NCBI GenBank assembly: GCA_902825875.1
Contig: CADECP010000030.1
Coordinates: 1 to 64,000, forward strand
Length of the DNA stretch: 64,000 bases
From: an uncultured Acidobacteriota bacterium
GTDB taxonomy: Bacteria > Acidobacteriota > Blastocatellia > RBC074
Direction of reading: 5' to 3'
How positions within the stretch are numbered: the stretch's first letter is position 1; each line of letters opens with the position of its first letter. Both the position numbers and the translations under genes were made by a program. Positions 59,001-64,000 of this stretch are shown piece by piece. The notes under the pieces are model-generated. The model had not been told where the DNA came from. It did no database searches and worked only from the letters and a program-made list of their open reading frames with translations.

Positions 59001-61908
59001 TTTCCTGACTGTCGAACATGAACTTGAAAGTGGATTCGCCAGCCATCTTTTTCATGGCGCTGAACAGCTTCGTCGGATCAACAACCGCTCCGGCGTACAG
59101 CGTCGTAGTCGCAGGCAACAGTTCGCGCGGCACAACCAGCGAATCGGCGCGAAACGGTTTGAAACTGCCTGTAAACTGATTGTCGGCCAGCGCGATGTTG
59201 AACACCGTTTCCCACGAATTCGCCGTCAATCGCAACGCGCCGCTTTCCGCGCCAAAAGCTTTCAACAACGATCCGACGAATTCTTCACCGGCCAATTCGT
59301 TGTCGGCGTCGGCGATTTTCAGAATGCTTTTCAGGTCGCTGAAGAAAACGATCTCACCTTGTTCGCGGCGAGCCTGTGCAAAACCAGCCGATTCAGCGAC
59401 GGCGGGTTTGGCTCCGGCGGCGGTTTGCAGCGCGTCAATCAAAGCCGATTGCGACGAAGCGACAATTGCCGTTTCACCCAGATAGGTCAGCCACAAACTT
59501 TCCCACGAAACGCCGCCGTTGGCATTGATCGTCGGTTTGTCGAACACAGTCACCGCCAATCCGCCCAGCGTTTCGCGGCGCACCCATTCAAACGGTTTGA
59601 TTGGCGAAGGTTCCGGGCTGGATTTTGAAAGCGGCAATTTCCCAGCGATGGCATTGCGAGCTTCGTCCGAAGCCACCGCCGCAAACACCACCGGAACCGC
59701 AGCCGGAATCAAACCGGCAAAACGCGCCAGCGCAGCCGTAATCACCGTAAAGCTGTTCAGGTCGCCAAGTTGATCGTGATACGTCAGCAACAGCCGTTCA
59801 AACCGCGCGCGGTCTGTGACTCTGGCGACGACAGCCGAACGCGAATCAAACGCTTTGCCGGAAATTTCTCCTGTCCAGTTGGCCATCGAAATCGGCGCTT
59901 TCAAATCAATGCCTGTCGCCGTCGAAACATCCCCCGTCGAGCTGACTCCGGTTTTGTCAGCCAGATTGGTTTTCAAAATTTTCAGCACCAAACCCAGCGT
60001 CATCTGGTCGCGCACGGTTCCCATTTGTACGCCGGACAAAGCCGCATCCAGCCGTTCCATAGTTGCGGCAAAATTCGGAGCCATCAAATAACTGACGGAA
60101 GTTTTTGGAAAAATCGTTTCGCCCGTCGTCGGCGCACTGGTCATTTTCGCTGCGTCGAATCGCAACTCCGCCGCGTTGACTGTCGAGTTTTCAGCGCCGG
60201 CCATCGAAAACGATTTCGCCCAATCGCTCAGATCGGAATTTTCCTTGCTGAATTCTGTTTGGAGTTTTTGGCGGTCTGCGTCTGTGGCGGTTTTGCTCCA
60301 GCTTTCGCGGAACGCGATTTTGCGAACGGCTTTGTCCAATTCGCCGCGCGCCAACGCCAGCCGCATGTCTTCGGATTTGGTTTTGAAATCGGCGAGCGTC
60401 GTCACCGAAAACGATTCGACTTTGCCGACAACGACCGTTTCATTGCTCGAAGCTTTTTTGCGACGACCGTTTTTACCGTTGGCTTTTCCATTCGTTGCCG
60501 CTTTCGGTTTGCCCAACGCCGCCAATCGAGCGTCCACTTCGGCCATTCGTTTTTTCAACTCCGCGCCGATTTCCGGCGGAGCGATTTCGCCAAGCGCAAA
60601 CGCCGCCCACCATTCCTGTTCGCCGCGCAGCAACTTGACCAGTTCGGCTGTCGCGTCCGAAACCATCTTTTGCCCGGTTGCGCCGCGAAAATGTTTTTGC
60701 ATCACGGCGGCAGTCGCATTTTTCAAACCGGGTTCGGTTGCCGTCAACAACTTCACCAGCGGCAATGGTTGATCGAATTTCGGCAAAGCCAGCGCCAGAA
60801 TCATCGCCGCCAGATATTGTTTGCCGCTGTCGCCGCCCAGCAGTTCGGCAATCAATTCGCGCGAAGCCGTTTCGCCCGCCGCCATTCCCAACCGCACCAA
60901 CGGCGCGGGAGTTTCGGCCAACGCGGCAAATCTGGCTTTGATGGTTTGTTTCGCCGCCTGGCCGCGCGCCGCCAAAGCCGAAGCCGCCGCCGAACTGGCA
61001 ATGGCGTCTTTGTCGCTGAGCGCCCAAACCAAAGCTTCGTTGCTCAAATCGTCGGCAGCGGTTTTGCCCAAAGCAGTAATCGCCGCCGCACGAATTTGCG
61101 GGTCGGCATCGGCCAGCAAATCCAACGCCGCCGCTGCGGAATTGCCAATCGGCAAAGACGGCGAAAACAACTCTGCGAGTTTGGCGACGGCGGCGGCGAA
61201 ACTGATTTTTGCCGCACGAAGTTCGTTGGCCAAAAGCGCGGCTGCGGTTTCCTGGCCATCTGGCGAAGCGGTTTTGGCGAATTTACGGTGCAGTTCTTCA
61301 AACTCATCGTCCCAGTGACCGGCTGCGCCAATGCGAACCGTCAGCATGATTCGTTTGAATAAGGCTTCGTCTTTTTCCAGATCGGCAGGCAGCGCCGTCA
61401 AAGCAAAGGCATACGCGCGCGTGCCAACCGCCGTCACCCACATTGTTTGATGAACCGGCGAACCTTGCCGATCAATGTCATAAGAAATCTCGCGCCATTC
61501 CAATCCGTTCATGACGGCTCGGCGAACCAGCACGGAATCTTCCACAGTCGGCTGATTGCGAAGCCCTTGCAGATAATTGCTGGTGTAATTGGCCACGCCG
61601 AAACCTTCGGGAATGTCTTCGGTCAAAACCAGCATATTCACCGACTGCGGCGCGGGCTGAAACAACCGAATGCCGTTCGGCGATACGCGGTCTTTCCAGT
61701 CTGCCGGATGCCAGAGCGAATATCCTTTTTGACGATCCACGAACCGAACGAATTTGCCTTCGGGCAGCTTGTAACCGTCCCATTGTGCGGCGCGCGTTTC
61801 GCGGTCAACGGCTTGACTCATCCCCACGACACAAAACGCGACGGACATTGCGAACAACAAAACGATTCGGCTGAATTGAAATGGAAGCGGGTGATTTCTG
61901 CGGAACAT
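56059..61908 (-). CDS. Giant secreted/periplasmic protein: HEAT repeats, transglutaminase-like domain, TPRs
   Basis: A 1949-residue protein with a signal peptide (about 1-34, ending VVGMSQA). After a globular N-terminal region come HEAT-like helices (about 205-470, Ala/Leu-rich pairs such as DADPQIRAAAITALGKTAAD). A long region of unknown fold (about 530-1290) includes DUF3352-like blocks. The transglutaminase-like triad is visible: Cys in ADCLEHAELYVALARSLGLP (near 1326), His in GAHAWVEVYLG (near 1366) and Asp in VELDPTWG (near 1381). TPRs follow from about 1640 to 1920. A Pro/Gln-rich linker (near 1620) separates the last two. It could cross-link or hydrolyse envelope peptides, with repeats binding partners; no substrate is known. 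Confidence 0.75.
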   Translation of the reverse strand: MFRRNHPLPFQFSRIVLLFAMSVAFCVVGMSQAVDRETRAAQWDGYKLPEGKFVRFVDRQKGYSLWHPADWKDRVSPNGIRLFQPAPQSVNMLVLTEDIPEGFGVANYTSNYLQGLRNQPTVEDSVLVRRAVMNGLEWREISYDIDRQGSPVHQTMWVTAVGTRAYAFALTALPADLEKDEALFKRIMLTVRIGAAGHWDDEFEELHRKFAKTASPDGQETAAALLANELRAAKISFAAAVAKLAELFSPSLPIGNSAAAALDLLADADPQIRAAAITALGKTAADDLSNEALVWALSDKDAIASSAAASALAARGQAAKQTIKARFAALAETPAPLVRLGMAAGETASRELIAELLGGDSGKQYLAAMILALALPKFDQPLPLVKLLTATEPGLKNATAAVMQKHFRGATGQKMVSDATAELVKLLRGEQEWWAAFALGEIAPPEIGAELKKRMAEVDARLAALGKPKAATNGKANGKNGRRKKASSNETVVVGKVESFSVTTLADFKTKSEDMRLALARGELDKAVRKIAFRESWSKTATDADRQKLQTEFSKENSDLSDWAKSFSMAGAENSTVNAAELRFDAAKMTSAPTTGETIFPKTSVSYLMAPNFAATMERLDAALSGVQMGTVRDQMTLGLVLKILKTNLADKTGVSSTGDVSTATGIDLKAPISMANWTGEISGKAFDSRSAVVARVTDRARFERLLLTYHDQLGDLNSFTVITAALARFAGLIPAAVPVVFAAVASDEARNAIAGKLPLSKSSPEPSPIKPFEWVRRETLGGLAVTVFDKPTINANGGVSWESLWLTYLGETAIVASSQSALIDALQTAAGAKPAVAESAGFAQARREQGEIVFFSDLKSILKIADADNELAGEEFVGSLLKAFGAESGALRLTANSWETVFNIALADNQFTGSFKPFRADSLVVPRELLPATTTLYAGAVVDPTKLFSAMKKMAGESTFKFMFDSQETDDVFEKQIVPEMQGEIGLAIVSFKPLYDNGDWPATVLAARLKNGALAEAMKSGKLFPKSKRLGSITAFGSPVISLAKEEDSMFAAITGEYLLLADSVETLKQLEAAPKEKFSTSRDFVRSLQNAPNNGDSVTLFATYNLQSAFEEAAQVIGKGESQQLLPFISALVNAFHSQRVFFTSDKDGLRGNLSVSFDREGRYAVGDLAARSGEFDVANASIRPKGLSVIQSPLVEAMTLRVAAKRPGLAQRVRDDLAKFPWQKIESSNDNNVVVTANARRIPESLTVKLPVTGAEFAPYLSATPQINSNAPQIVELGKQIAGNDKDGRSIARKIGQWTYQNLKWKKVESDVVDTLASREADCLEHAELYVALARSLGLPARVVTGAALSGGAFGAHAWVEVYLGKWVELDPTWGLMDHVDATHLRFDGDAFTSYAMLNQIELEITAARRTVAEFQRDPIRLVKEFSQDESKRELAFDLSLTVEQTLGAERWNQLDDKQRNAVIKAFERTVAGMWDTWNPEFDEPVRVIRNEPKGNLVVLTILRGEAMLRLTLSRRDGAWFIAEHEMVDDVLPEFADALNGALNPAARRGVIYETSLEAAMKQVERLIAAEGEKPELLLLKYRVLDSQQNEEELARMMKEAEDSKDKPVSPQPAQPANQPPTQPAPAEPRIDRALELLKEIATRWPDFALAQLTLGRELLTPFDEEALSPLSKDAEAGVAALQRYAKLVPDDPRVWRELAQAYEQLEKPVEAETAYRAAIERDRIYLDHHAALVNFLLNQEVPAKARTAFAQMLKIAAEQDATDEAFEYLADEEGFDFDSAKLREDLLLAFPKEIAASQSAQRLLADLQEAQNKIADAIKSTQRAIAIEATVEDYESLSRLYRQQRRFTEALTAANQALKLDDTATYIQFERACSLAQLGRKREAIAALKLMTEAEQPVFFDADDPDLQPLAAMPEFKAIKEKMREPVGNEPSIKESQGEATKKP

Positions 61909-62103
61909 ACTGCTTACCTCGAAAAAGTTTTACCTTGCGGCGGCTGAGTGGGGGAAGCCTTTCAAAGGTTTTTCAACAGGGCAACTTGCTGACAGCATCG
62001 AATTGACTGCGTTGAACGAGCGCGGATGATAGCAGAAGATCAAAGAGTTGTTTACTATTGCGGCTTGGCGAATCAAAAAAACACCCAGACACTTGGAAAC
62101 GCT

Positions 62104-63765
<1,662 letters not shown>

Positions 63766-63793
63766 GCTAAAATGATTCGCAAGGAGGAAAACT

Positions 63794-64000
63794 ATGAGTG
63801 AGTTGTATGAATCGGTTTTGAATGCAGCGCGTCAATTGCCGCTTGTTGAACAACAGTTACTGGCGCATCGCCTGCTTGATCAAAAAGTGGCGACAATGCC
63901 GCAGGTAACTGAATCACAACAAGCCGCGTTGGCCGTGGTCGAACAATTGAGAGGCACAATCAAAGGGCTGGATCGGGAAACTGTACAGTGGTTGGCGGAA
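63794..64000 (+). CDS. Probable toxin-antitoxin antitoxin, cut by the window end
   Basis: The first 69 codons are present, starting MSELYESVLNAARQLP behind a strong AAGGAGGAAA ribosome site, 28 bases after herA. The N-terminus has the LPLVEQQLLAHRLLDQ pattern common in small addiction-module antitoxins, and the visible end RGTIKGLDRETVQWLAE resembles the tail that contacts a PIN (VapC-type) toxin. The toxin gene would follow outside the window. Identification is from pattern only. Confidence 0.5.
   Translation, partial: MSELYESVLNAARQLPLVEQQLLAHRLLDQKVATMPQVTESQQAALAVVEQLRGTIKGLDRETVQWLAE

Overview
The window reads as a chromosomal segment of an environmental Gram-negative bacterium. Acidobacteriota, perhaps a Blastocatellia-type lineage, is my best guess. 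The guess rests on moderately high GC, heavy TTG leucine use, frequent TTG/GTG starts, many large multidomain secreted proteins, Pro-Thr linkers and short-period hairpin repeats between genes. There is no rRNA or tRNA gene to fix the taxonomy, so this is inference. Outer-membrane export genes (TolC type, Wzm/Wzt) support a diderm envelope.

Layout. 1-0.7 kb: the 3' end of a TPR protein built from near-identical 120-bp repeats. 0.7-5.6 kb (minus strand): an ABC exporter, HlyD adaptor and TolC channel set. 5.8-31.7 kb (plus strand): one long, tightly packed surface-polysaccharide locus. It holds Wzm/Wzt export, neuB-neuC-neuA for a CMP-nonulosonic (sialic-type) acid, two PhyH-family dioxygenases, three AsnB-type amidotransferases, a CapK/PaaK-like ligase, an O-antigen polymerase/ligase, a methyltransferase, an acetyltransferase and seven glycosyltransferase-like proteins. 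32.0-35.2 kb: a 1051-residue secreted protein (beta-helix plus CAP domain with Pro-Thr linkers).

35.4-41.0 kb (minus strand): a beta-lactamase-fold hydrolase and a ThuA protein lie directly behind an IetAS-type antiphage pair (AAA+ ATPase plus subtilase). 41.3-44.7 kb (minus strand): thiC under a TPP riboswitch, a small secreted protein and moaA. 44.8-51.6 kb (plus strand): a GlcD-like oxidase, a type II restriction-modification pair, an SGNH hydrolase, an isocitrate/isopropylmalate dehydrogenase and a PfkB-SIS fusion. 51.6-55.2 kb (minus strand): clpS-clpA-queG. 55.4-56.0 kb: a REP-associated transposase between its palindromes. 56.1-61.9 kb (minus strand): a 1949-residue HEAT/transglutaminase/TPR protein. 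62.1-64 kb (plus strand): HerA ATPase and the start of a probable antitoxin.

How it fits together. The polysaccharide locus looks like a self-contained ABC-transporter-dependent pathway that makes an acidic, heavily decorated glycan (hydroxylated, amidated, acylated or methylated), with Wzt carrying a C-terminal cargo-binding domain. Two defence modules (IetAS and an R-M pair) sit a few kb apart among housekeeping genes.

The most unusual structural signal is a set of intergenic arrays with a strict 7-bp or 8-bp period. Their unit sequences are unrelated, but most form inverted arms. They fill the gaps between clpS/clpA, SGNH/idh and idh/pfkB-SIS, supply the 5' leader up to the start codon, and one sits inside the TPP riboswitch.
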